From the NCBI GenBank assembly GCA_018857735.1, contig JABMCL010000602.1, positions 1-64,000 of the forward strand: a DNA stretch of 64,000 nt. The letters run 5' to 3'. Every line of letters starts with the position of its first letter. Positions within the stretch are counted from its first letter, which is position 1. Both the position numbers and the translations under genes were made by a program. Below the pieces are notes generated by a model. It did not search any database, had not been told where the DNA came from, and worked only from the letters and a program-made list of their open reading frames with translations. Below are positions 15,219 to 28,100 of the stretch, piece by piece. The stretch comes from Alviniconcha marisindica. Its lineage: Eukaryota; Mollusca; Gastropoda; Provannidae.

Positions 15219-16577
15219 GTAAGTGTTTCTCGGACTAAAAATCCGGTGCTCGTTTCATTTCTAACAGGTTCAGTTATGACTGTGTTCCTTAGTTATCTCA
15301 CAACGTTGAATAGCGCGAGAGAATGGCTGTGATTCATAAACCGCAAGCTCTTCTGTAATGAAATGTGATACCTGTTCGCCATGGCTTCGTGTGATACACG
15401 CCAGAACGTAAACAATCATCTGGCGACACGCCCCCTGATAAGAATGATAACCCTGAGATGAATAACATCAACTGGTCTGGACACTGAATCTTACTGGAAC
15501 AGTGAAACTGGAAGGTAGAAGGAAATAATCAGTCTTTGTTGTGAACAAGCTGCCCACTGTGCATAAACTGTGTTAATGGGTCAGGCAGTGGTGATCGTAC
15601 TGGACTAGTTTTATCGTAAGTTTGGTTACAAATGTAGCCTACATCATTGATGATATATTGTTTACTGAAATGTTGTGAAATCTGTGAGAATTCCAGAGGC
15701 AAACTATAAATTTATATTAATTGTTATCCAGTTGTGAAGAATACAGTTTGGCAGTTAGGTAAGTATATATTAGATATATATTGTAACACTAACAGCCACC
15801 ACAACCTCACTTAGGATTAGGATTCAGGAACTGAGGAAGTAATCATGGGGTTACAGGGTTGGAGGAGAGGAGGTGGGTTGTTTTCATGCCTTATTTTCCC
15901 CATCAGTATTGCCAGCCTTACACTTTTTACAGAGGTTTTTAGTGGAGAAAATGCTCACCCACAATTTGGTGTGCTAATTAGTACTACTATTACTAGTACT
16001 ACTTTAGTACTAGCTTACTTACATTACTAAAAGGATTAACCTGGTGTGCACAGTGCCAGAATTAAGAGGTAACTGTTAGTGTTACAGTTATGGTAATTTA
16101 TTGTATTTGCCAAATGAGGTACCCCATGCCTTATTGTGCTTGAACTGTCCAAATACCTCCTTGCCCTAGTTTTCAACAGCTAAAAGTATCAGTCTGTCAT
16201 GTTGTGCAAACAGCAACACTGTTTTATTGCTTTTACTTTTACAGTTTTACTTTTAGTTTTACGACACTGTTTTACTGAGTTCACTTCATGGTGTGTTTTT
16301 GTTGTTGTTTTTCCCCTTCTTTTTCTCCCCCTGATCAGTACAAAACGGACTGGGAGAGCTGAGTTTACTAAATTTATGTAAATGCAGCAGCAAGCAGCAT
16401 AATTTGTTTGTTTTGTTTTTGTTTTTCAAACATGACGAGAGGAAACAAAAAATAAAAAATGCTGTTATGACAATATTGACAGACATTGACAACTGATAGT
16501 GATACTGTGATTGTGCCAAAGCTGATTCTCTCTTCTGTGTATCTCATGCCCATGTTCTCACACATACACACATGCAC

Positions 16578-16643
<66 letters not shown>

Positions 16644-18297
16644 CAGAGAGAGAGAGAGAGAGAACATGTATGACTTTGCAGTAGGACTACCAGTAAAACC
16701 AACGAAGCAACAACAACCCAACCACAACTGATGTTACTTTGTTAGTTGTTGTTGTTAGTTTTACCATTTGTTTGAACTAGTTCAATTTGAGGCCTATGCT
16801 GTGCAAAAGGGGCTTCAGTTGACTGAATCTGATCAAGACCAGTTAGAGGTAGAGTGAAGGACCCTGACAAAAACACTGACGGCAGATGCTCCTCACTGGA
16901 ATGGAGGGACCTGGTTTAGGGGAAAGCAGAAAAGTCATTCAGAGGGCCCACTGAGAATATTTGGGCCTGTTAGATCATCACTTTGCATCTTTTGCATGAA
17001 TGCAAAAATGATTGGCCCATACATGCAATTCATAAAAAAATTTTTTTACACATTTACATCTATATATGCTGTATGCAGTTGTTGTTGTTTTTTAGCACAA
17101 TTCCTGTGTTATAAATTTTTATTTTATATTTGTTGTTAGTGATAGTGATACAATGTTACCATAAGTCATTAAGTGTTATCATATGAGTTTTATGAGTATG
17201 ATTCATAATAGCACCCCCAGCGCACAGCTCAGTCTGACAAATACAGATGGTTGCTTATGTCAGACTAAGTCTAAAGTGCAATTCATGGGTAGTGCTTGGC
17301 TTACACTGTTACTGTAGTGTTACACTTACAGGCATTCTCATATATATATATATATATATATATTGGGACAATTATTACATGTACACACACACATACAACA
17401 CATGCACATACACAGTAAGTGAGTAACACACCCATGTAAACACACACACACATGTATACATTATATGTAGTATTAATTATGCATATTATAATTTATATAC
17501 ACACACACAATATGTTTTGCCCCCCCCCCCCCCCCCCCCCCCCCCCCACCTCTCTCTAGTCAAAGTGTTGAAATCTTAATCGAAAACAATATTATACGTA
17601 ATTTTTATAATCCCCTTTCGCTAGTTTCAGTGAATTCTAACTCAGTAACGGGGCCTGTGGTGGCCCTGTTTCACCAGATCTCCACTTTGAAACACTGTGC
17701 AGCCAAATCCCTCCACCTGCAATTTATACTGGCATGCTGCAGTGATCCCCCCCCCCCCCCCCCCCAACCTTTCCCCTGCTGTTCTCTGGGTTTGTAGTCT
17801 GCATCCCCCACACTACAACTACAAGCCCCAGACATTTCACACACTACTCTTCAGCCCAGGGCATATCATCAACCCTCCCCGGCCAGCCCCCCCCCCCCCC
17901 CCCCCCCCCCTTCATCATGCCCCATGCACACATCAGCACAAGATGAGCGGACAGGCACTGCTGGGGCATTGTGCTCATCACTTCCAGGCCCATGGGGGGC
18001 AGTTGGGGTCAGGTGTGGCCATTGTTTGCACCTGCAGGGGAGAGTGTGTGTTGGAGCCCTAGAGGAAGAGAGGGTGGGGGTGTTTTGTTTTCAGGCATAA
18101 CTCTGGGATGTTTGGCAGTTTGAGGCAGGGAATTTCCCAAAATAGTTTGAAAAAAAGAAGAAGAAGAACAAAAAAATGAAAAAAAATCAGCCAGTTTATG
18201 ATCATGGCAAGTTATCAAGACTTCTCACCTAAGTGAAAGGGAAGGGCCAAAATCCAGAATACCTGTTTTGATTGTGTGTGGGGTGTGTGTGTGCATG

Positions 18298-18366
<69 letters not shown>

Positions 18367-19001
18367 GATGGGGAAAGATGGTTAGATGCAGTCCATTGTT
18401 CTCCCCCAGGTGTGTATATTGGGGGGAGGGAGGAGAGGGGGGTGCTTAAGTGCATATGTGCCTGTGAGAGATACTGCACTTAGGAGTGTGAAGGAGGAAT
18501 GTAGGTGCTGTAGCCAGTGGGTCCAGTTGCTTGTAGAACTTGAATAGCACTGTCTGGAACTAAGGGAAGAGGTGAATTGGGGGGGGGGGGGGGGGGGGGG
18601 GGGGGTCTTGGTCTTGGAGGTGCATAGCACTAGCAGCAAACCAGAGACTAGCAGACAGGCTGGTGGAACTCCATAGTGGAGAAGAGAAATGCTGAAGGGA
18701 GATGATGCAGAGGCTGCTGTGTCTGGAACCAGGCTGAAAAGTGAATTCATGGGAGTTTAGTTAATTTGCTTCTTCCTGAGCTGGTGTTATTGTAAAACTG
18801 TAAGCCCAGGCAGGTGAAAATAAACACACAGCCTTAGCTGAGATTCCCCGTCCAGTGGAGAATGTTTTTCATGGAGACTGATAGGCCTACTGATTTTTAA
18901 AAAGAAAACCATTAGTGCTGGTTGTTGCTTGTATGTTGGGTGTCGGCATAGACTCTCGTTTTTGTTTTAATATTTATTTGAGTAGTTTTCACAAATTGCT
19001 C

Positions 19002-19033
<32 letters not shown>

Positions 19034-22000
19034 GTAAATTGTGTAATACCTAATGGATATTTTTATTTGAGTAGTTTGCACAAATTGTGCTGTGTGTGGG
19101 TGTGCGTGCATGGGTGTGTGTGTATGTGGAAAGTGTGGGGGGGGGGGGGGGGGGGGGGGGTAATAGTAGATAGTGTAATACCTAATGGATATTTTTCATG
19201 TCAGGTTATAATAAATGCATTTTTTTATATATTCATTTGCACAAGTTCATAAAATATCTTTTTGTTTTTCTGAAGGTTTTAAAGAAAATTAAATCTCATA
19301 ATGTCTTCAGACAAATTGCTTGCAGTGCACAAATTCATAAATTTAGTAGATTTAAAATCTTGATGTTGTACTGCAGTCATGGCCAAAACAGTGACAAAAG
19401 TGACTCACATTTTAGTGATGCAGGCCATTTTGTTCATGAAAATTTGGATACCAGAAAGCTGGTTAGCCTAACTCATTCACACTCGTTTCTCTTAACTAGT
19501 TGAAGAATAGAAAAGTACCCAATTTTGGAAATGCAATAACACTAAGAGTAAATTAGACATCTTGGTTGGATTCAGAACCTAAGGTCTGTAAGCTAAATAT
19601 ATTGTTTACTGGATGTTTGTTGACTGGTAACAGGTACAGTATAACTGCATTGCATATGGCAGCACACAGTACAAGTAGCAGAAAAGGGTTCCCGGTGCAC
19701 TGATGCACATAGGCTGTCATGCATACTTGTAATTGCCCTGCAGCAGCTGGTTTCCCTGGGCTCAGAGAAGAAGAAAAATGACAGAGATGCAGTTGCTGTG
19801 GTTGCTCAATTTCCTTTTGATTGTCTGTGCACACATGTTTATAATCTTTGTGCTTTGGTGTTTCAGTGGTGGCTCAGTTTCCTTTAGATTGTCTTTGTAG
19901 ACATGTTTATCTTTGTGCTTTGGTGTTTCAGTGGTGGCTCAGTTTCCTTTAGATTGTCTTTGTAGACATATGCTTATCTTTTGTGCTTTGGTGTTTCAGT
20001 GGTGGCTCAGTTTCCTTTAGATTATCTTTGTATATGTGTTTATCTTTGCACTTTGGTGTTTCAGTGGTGGCTCAGTTTCCTTTAGATTGTCTTTGTAGAC
20101 ATGTTTATCTTTGTGCTTTGGTGTTTCAGTGGTGGCTCAGTTTCCTTTAGATTGTCTTTGTAGACATATGCTTATCTTTTGTGCTTTGGTGTTTCAGTGG
20201 TGGCTCAGTTTCCTTTAGATTATCTTTGTATATGTGTTTATCTTTGCACTTTGGTGTTTCAGTGGTGGCTCAGTTTCCTTTAGATTATCTTTGTATACGT
20301 GTTTATCTTTGCACTTTGGTGTTTCAGTGGTAGTTCAGTTTCCTTTAGATTGTCTTTGTACACATGTTTATTTTTGTGCTTTGGTGTTTCAGTGGTGGCT
20401 CAGTTTCTCTTTGCACACATGTTTATAAATCTGTGTGCTTTGGTGTTTCAGTGGTGGCTCAGTTTCCTGTAGACTGTCTTTGCACACATGTTTATCTTTG
20501 TGCTTGGGTATTTCAGTGGTAGCTCAGTTTCCTTTAGATTTTCTTTGTACACATGTTTATCTTCATGTTTTGGTGTTTCAGTGGTGGCTCAGTTTCCTTT
20601 AGATTGTCTTTGTACACATGTTTATCTTCATGTTTTGGTGTTTCAGTGGTAGCTCAGTTGCCTGTCTTTGCACACATGTTTATCTTTGTGCTTGGGTGTT
20701 TCAGTGGTGGCTCAGTTTCCTTTAGATTGTCTTTGTACACATGTTTATCTTTGTGCTTTGGTGTTTCAGTGGTAGCTCAGTTTCCTTTAGATTGTCTTTG
20801 TACACATGTTTATCTTCATGTTTTGGTGTTTCAGTGGTGGCTCAGTTTCCTTTAGATTGTCTTTGTACACATGTTTATCTTCTGTTTTGGTGTTTCAGTG
20901 GTGGCTCAGTTTCCTGTAGACTGTCTTTGCACACATGTTTATCTTTGTGCTTGGTGTTTCAGTGGTAGCTCAGTTTCCTTTAGATTGTCTTTGTACACAT
21001 GTTTATCTTCATGTTTTGGTGTTTCAGTGGTGGCTCAGTTTCCTTTAGATTGTCTTTGTACACATGTTTATCTTCATGTTTTGGTGTTTCAGTGGTGGCT
21101 CAGTTTCCTTTAGATTGTCTTTGTACACATGTTTATCTTCATGTTTTGGTGTTTCAGTGGTGGCTCAGTTTCCTGTAGACTGTCTTTGCACACATGTTTA
21201 TCTTTGTGCTTTGGTGTTTCAGTGGTAGCTCAGTTTCCTTTAGATTGTCTTTGTACACATGTTTATCTTCATGTTTTGGTGTTTCAGTGGTAGCTCAGTT
21301 TCCTTTAGATTGTCTTTGTACACATGTTTATCTTCATGTTTTGGTGTTTCAGTGGTGGCAGAATCAAACCAGGATCCGGCCCAGTGCGGTGCGGGAGCCA
21401 CTGTGCCCGCCAGCCTGGCTCACCCCAAGCCTGAGGTGGCCCGGAAGTGAGTCATGACCTCATCCCTAATTAGCTCCCAGTCTCTTGACTTTGCCTTTTG
21501 GCCTCTTCCACTCGGGACTGCTAGTCATTGACTAGAAACCATTGCCACATTTCATAAGTGGAGCATGTGTCTGAGTTTCTTACTCTCAGTTATGCAAGTA
21601 TGATACTCACTTACTCAGTCTGTATTTTAGTATCCTTGTCCTAATTCAGTTCTTCTTTAAAAAGATTGGTCTGTTTAGTAGCTCAGATTGAAACTAAAAG
21701 CAGTCCAGTCCTTCATAATACGGAACACTTTGATCTTATTGTTTGTGTAGCATGCAAGCATTACACCAAATTATATGCAGGTTAAGTTTCTTTTTCAAAT
21801 ATTATGAACTTTGAAAGTGCAGCTCTTTAGGTTCCAGTCATATTTGGTATAAACATGACCAGCTTCATAAATTATTTTAGAGTGAAGATTCTGCATATTG
21901 GTTGACATAAGGGGGTAAAACTGACCATGTCAGAGACCTGAGACTCAAGAATAAGCTTGTACTTTTTTTTGACGGGGTGAAGTTCATGTGCTTAAGACTT

Positions 22001-22081
22001 TGTGAAGTCAGTTGACCTACTCAGAATCTTTCCTATTATCAATATCAGGAAGAAAATATGCACTGGACTCTCTCTCTCTCT

Positions 22082-22176
<95 letters not shown>

Positions 22177-25100
22177 AAAAAAAGGTATTTATACGTGGGT
22201 GATCTATCAGGTGTCTTACATATATATAAATGTAAATATGGTGTGACAAAGCCAAAACATAATTTACTGTTTGCCAGGGCATATATTTCAGTATAATTCT
22301 TTAGGGTTTTTGGTTGTAGCTTTTTGTTGTGTGTGTGTGTGTGTGTTTTCACAAAAGAGCTGCCAATATGTTGCAGATTTTTGTGAAGGCTTTCTTTGTT
22401 CAGTTTGCTTTTGGTGAGACAGTGAATGTATTGACTATTATCCTTTGTGCCATCATGGCTGTGATCTTTTGTTTCACTTGTGCAGTGTCACTCATTTAAG
22501 ATTAGCCTGATTTTCATCATCAGCTTCCTTTTGGTCAACATTTTCACAGCTTTTCCTTGGTGCTTAAGCACTTTTAGCAGCTGTTGCAGATGCTGCCCAG
22601 TTCTGTTGATAGTGGAGTCATGTAATTTATCCTTCAAGATGCAGTGTTTTGGTAATTTAGATTTTGCCATTGCTCATTTTGCACCATGTGTTGCAGATAA
22701 TTTGTGTTGCATAGTTGGTGAATGGTGTGCACATCTGCTGCACAGTATGAAAGACACTCCAGATGTTACTGTAACTTTTTCCTCATAGTTAACCCTTTCA
22801 GTTCTTGCTGTCAGATTGCCCTGATATAATCGCCCTGTTTGAAATTTAAGAAAGAAAAAAAAGAAGAAAAAGGAGATACTCACTTGCATTCAGATATATA
22901 AATACTTTTTTTCTTCAACATTAGTCTGTGAGGATAAGGTGGTTACAATGCTGTTGATAACAGTTAATCTTCTGAACTAGGCAGTTATATGCCAGAATGG
23001 TGTTCAGCTTCTTATTTAGTTACTGAAGTGTCATTCTTTTGCACTGAGCAGTTCTTTGTCAGAAATTTGTTGCAGTCACTAGACTAAAACTGCATGGCAC
23101 CAGTTTATGAAAACTGCACTGGGCAGTACTTTGTCAGAAACTTGTTGCAGTCACTAGAAAAAAACTGTATGGCACCAGTTTCTGAGCACTGCACTGTGCA
23201 GTTCTTTGTCAGAAACTTGTTGCAGTCACTAGAAAAAAACTGTATGGCACCAGTTTCTGAGCACTGCACTGGGCAGTTCTTTGTCAGAAACTTGTTGCAG
23301 TCACTAGAAAAAAACAGTATGGCACCAGTTTCTGAGCACTGCACTGGGCAGTTCTTTGTCAGAAACTTGTTGCAGTCACTAGAATAAAATGGTATGGCAC
23401 CAGTTTCTGAGCACTGCACTGGGCAGTTCTTTGTCAGAAATTTTGTTGCATTCATTAGAATAAAACGGTATGGCACCAGTTTCTAATTTTTTGAGGAAAA
23501 TCAAATCACCTTTGCATGAATAATCATGAATTCATAAAAATGTTGACAGTATAATGTGTATGTTAGTGACATTCAATTCATAAACAGTAAAACATTCACT
23601 TCATGCTTCTGTCAGTGGATACAAAAATTTTCGTTTTTCATTGTTTTACTCTGTTTGATCATTGCGTATGTATCATGCTTTCCCATTCCATTCATGTAGG
23701 CCACACCTCCCTGGCAACAAGCCCCGCCCCCCTGTTCCTAAGAAACCTCCTGTGGCCCAAAAACCTGCACCAGCAAACCATGGAAGCACAGCCCAGGCTG
23801 TCACGCCCACTTCACCACCCAATAACCATAACTCTGACAGCACAAGTCCCACTGCTTCTGCCAGGTTGTCACACCCTGACGCTGTCACCCAGGAGGCAGC
23901 ACCAGCCACAGTCACTCAGAATGCGGGTAAACATATGTCATTTTATGTAAATTAAACGTTTTGGTGTTGTTGTTGTAGCATTTCCTAGCTGAACCCTCTG
24001 GTGGTCACCCGGTATGCAACTGTACATTGACGAATGCATTTCCTTGGGGTGAGAGGTTTGTGTGTGTCATTGTTTGTTATTACCCCACCACATGTGCAGC
24101 CACATGCCATCCAAGGAGGATTTACCTCCATTTGTGGAGGATGGATGCTGTTCCACAAGGAGCTGATCATCATGGCTGAAGATAGTCCCCCACATTCTTC
24201 TTCTCGATCGCTGCTACACGAGTCCAGTCTGCAAGATGGATGAGCGTCAGTCATGTTGCAGCTGTCTGTCAGTGTATTCAGTGCATTTTAAAGTGTGTGC
24301 TACTATGATTTTCTGGAGAGCGCCAGTGGCTCAGTACCTCCATCTTCATCCCTCTAGGTTTTCTGTTGGGGTCACCTCGCCCTTAGTTCCTGGCCCCTAC
24401 GTCCTGCCCTGGGAACACAGGGGGGATTGTTTTTCTGGGGATCCCACCCCATAGCTAGGGCTTATAGCGGCCCATGTTCGCAGATGATCCCATCAATGGA
24501 TATCTGAAGCATTTTTTCGGTGTAGCAGAGCCACTTGCTACCCCACCCCATCCTGGTAGGAGCACCGCCAGTTTGGTCCAGGACTGCTTTTTCATCCAGT
24601 GAGCTGGCTTATTTTGCAGCTAACTCTCAGTATCTGGGGGTCTTCCCCCTATCCGCCACCTGTGGACACGCCTGGTTGGGGATGGTCGCCCCGTCACTGA
24701 ATTGGAAGTTGACCTGTCCAGGGTCCCCCACATAACTGTGCGGGGCATAACAACATTTATAAGTAGCCTTGATGTTCCTGCTAGTGCCACTGAATTGTGA
24801 CAGAGCCTAAGCCAGGGACACAGTGAAATAGTTTTTATTTTTTATTTTGTGTAACGGGGCTCCGGTTTCCCAAGATTGTACTTGCACATTGTTGCCTGGA
24901 CAAGGCAAATAATATGCAGTAAAACTCATGGTGAAAGACATGTTACAACAAGTACATGGAGAAATAAATTCTGATCCACTTAAACTGGATAGTTAATTAA
25001 CAGTTCTGATAATGAAGAAGGATTCTTTATAGTAGATTTTTAAAATGTACATTGTTTATTTGCATGTAATCAGTTTATAAAGACAGTATTAATTTTTTCT

Positions 25101-28100
25101 TTAGTGTCGAGCGAAAGATGTTGGTTTGTGCGCTGAGCATTGTATTGAGAGTGGATTTTTTTTTTACTACAACCTGAGATCATTTGATAGCACATCATAG
25201 TTAGGATAAGTCAGACTAATTCATCTGACAATTTAACTTAATAAAGTTTAGACTAATTTAGTCACTTGAGATTTATTTTAGCAGCCATTTTGAGCCACTT
25301 TAAGTTTAAATACCCAGATTCTTGATCCCTAAAGTGCTTGTCATTTCCTTTCTTTTTCTTTTATGCTGGAGAGCAGTTTAGTCCTTAAGTGTTTGGTGTT
25401 ACTGTATTTTAACCTTAAGGGTGATGTAGTTTTTAATGTATTGATTGGACATCTTTTACTTGTCACCAGTCCTTACTATTCACCATTGCTATAGAGTTTC
25501 ACTCCTCCCTCCAACACCCCCACCCCTACCCCTACACTCCTTCTCCCTCTGCTTGTCACTTACCTACCACCTCATTTCCTTTCTTAGTTGCAACCTGCTA
25601 GGCGAAGTACTGAATGCACTGTGGAGACGTTGACACTGTTCTTTTTTCCAGGACCAGGGCAAAGTCTTGCAGCTAAGAGCCCGCCGCCACCACTGCCCAA
25701 GTCTCCACCCAAGGGAAGGCCACAAACAGGAAAAGTCGTCAGCAAGCCTCCGCCCAGACCAGGTCAACTTCCTGCTCCGTGGAAATCGCCCCCCCCAGTG
25801 CCCATCAAGCGTCCTGTGGGCAGAAGTCCGGTGCTGCCCGAGAGGCGCAAGGCGGAACAGGCAGGGCCCTCGGTTCCCCAGCGAGAGCCGCTGCGCTCGT
25901 ACGAACAGGTGGTTGTGGAGGATAACTTGAAGGCTGGAGTGGATGACAGGCAGATAGCAGGTTCAGAGCATTCTCTGTGCAAAACCACTTGCTCTTCTTC
26001 GCAAAAACCACGCCCCTACCAGCAAGTTGTTGTGGAAGAGAATTGTGATGATGGCAGTGAAGCACACTGCCTGTCGTCAGCTGAGAGGCAAAGCGCACGC
26101 AGACCACAGTCCTATGAAAACGTTGTCCTCGGAGAAAAGTCAAAGTCACAGAATTCTATGCCACAGACTTCAGCTTTGGGTCCATTGCGGTCCTATGAAG
26201 ATGTTTTAGTGGAGGAAAATTATCAGCCTGATTCTGATTTGAGAGATAAACAAAAAGAGTCTGATCACCACAGAGGTGAGAAAACTGATACTTTGTTAAT
26301 AACAGGTTCAACAGCAAATTCTCTAAGCGTTGATGAAGGTGATGGACAGAAACAAACTGCAAATTCAGATGCCTCAGGTCAGGATGGTATTACCCAGGCT
26401 GCAGATCACCAAACGGACCTTGGGTCAAAGAATCCGTTGACTGCTAGCGGTCTTCATTCAGATGATGTTTACACAGAAGTGACTGAGGACAAAAATGGTG
26501 CTCCTACACACAGTGCTGGAGAGACAGAGCCGACCGTCAGACCCAGCTAATCTGCGGGTAGAAAAGCATTCTGGAGAAGGTTCTGGTCATTTGCTGCCAA
26601 AGCCTCTGAAGGAAAACTCATTCAAGGGGAGGCCACCCAGACCATGTCCCACTCCTCCCCCAGTGAGACCTAAACCCAGAAAACGAATCAGCTTGTTGAG
26701 ACAGTCGCTGGTCACAGAGGAGGACCCCAAAGAGCCGACTCCACCAGCAGCTGCAGCTGAGAGCAAAGAACCGTGTCACTCAAATGATTCTGCTCCTGGG
26801 TTTGAGGCGGCAGACAGCCCCGTGCAGGAGGCTCTGTATCAGGAAATTGATGAGCTGGAGCAGCCTGGCCAGAAATTGACAGAAAGTTCCAGCAGTTGTG
26901 AAACTGAAAGTTCCCTGGGTCCAGGCTTTGCGGGCAGCTCTCCAGGCTCAGAGGAAGTGAATCAGAACCAAGAACAGAACTGCGCGTCAGGAGACCAAAG
27001 ACAAAAACTTGCTCAAGGAAGTGTCGAAGGAGTTGATGCGCAAGGCTCGATTAAGGATGCTGTGGATTCTTTACAGACAGTAGGATCCAGAGCTCCAGAA
27101 GCTCCCGGGGATTCAGGGAGACTGTCACCAAATGTTGAAGCTGTAGCTGAGCAAACAGGTGAAAGTGGTGATCAGACAGGTGCTGCTGATGCCTCAAGGA
27201 AGTCACCAGAGAAGCACAACCCCATCACCCTTCAGGATGTGGGAGAAACCAGCTTCATGCTGAAGGAGATAGAGCAGCTTCTCAAAGTTCGCCTCGGTTC
27301 AGGGGAAGGTGCATCAGACACAGACTCATCCAAACCTGCTGAAGCATCAGACACTCTCACCACCAGCCAGACAGAGAGCACTCCGGTCAGACCACCTCGG
27401 CCACGGCGCATGGACAAACTGCGCAAGCTGACAATAGGCTCTGTGGAAAGCTCCAGCACTGAGAGTCTCACAGGCGTTGGCCAGTCTGGCAAGAAGGCAC
27501 CACCAAAGCCCAAGAGGAAACACCTTCCAGGGCCAATGAGTCGGAGCCAGTCCGATGTGACTGGAATGAAAAATTACATCGACCAGCTGAAAGACGGTGA
27601 AGAAGAAGAGAAACCTTCGCTGCCCCCGAGGCAGCAGTCTCTGCACGTGAGCTCTGAACCCAAGCCACCCCCTCTGCCCCCTCGAAACAAATCCATGGAG
27701 CACGGAGCAGGAAGTCCGGCTGCCTCCAGCCCGAAGTTGTCGGAGGGTCATGTCAGGGAAGAGGAGAAGACTGGAGACCGTCGGTCCTCTGCTCCCAACG
27801 TGGGGGGTGTTGCTCCCACAAAGTTGGTGAGAAGCAGCACCTCAGGAGTGAGACAGGGCAGGAAACACATACCCCGACCAACACGGAAGGCCCCGCCACC
27901 ACCTTCCCACCCTCCAAGTCGCCCCCTTTCCGTGTCCACGCCACAGAGTTCAAACCCGTCAGGGACACCTTCCACTTCCGTTTCTGGGAAGGTTCCTGGC
28001 TATCAGAAGATCACAAATGGATCAGTTTCCGCCAGCGATGATATTAACACTGTTGTGCCAAAGACTGCTGTTGTAGGCTGCATTGACAGTCCGTGTGCCG

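Noticed and set aside
17697..18062. Pro-rich 121-codon frame in intron 1
   Set aside because: Driven by poly-C runs; no conserved motif and no matching splice phases.
19795..21352. CRISPR-like regularly spaced repeats
   Set aside because: The whole 65 bp unit repeats, with no unique spacers, no cas genes, and a eukaryotic intron context.
20553..21457. Repeat-encoded frames (Cys/Leu/Phe-rich, up to 100 codons) as a membrane or repeat protein
   Set aside because: They are the intronic 65 bp array read through. Only the final part beyond 21,353 is supported as coding.
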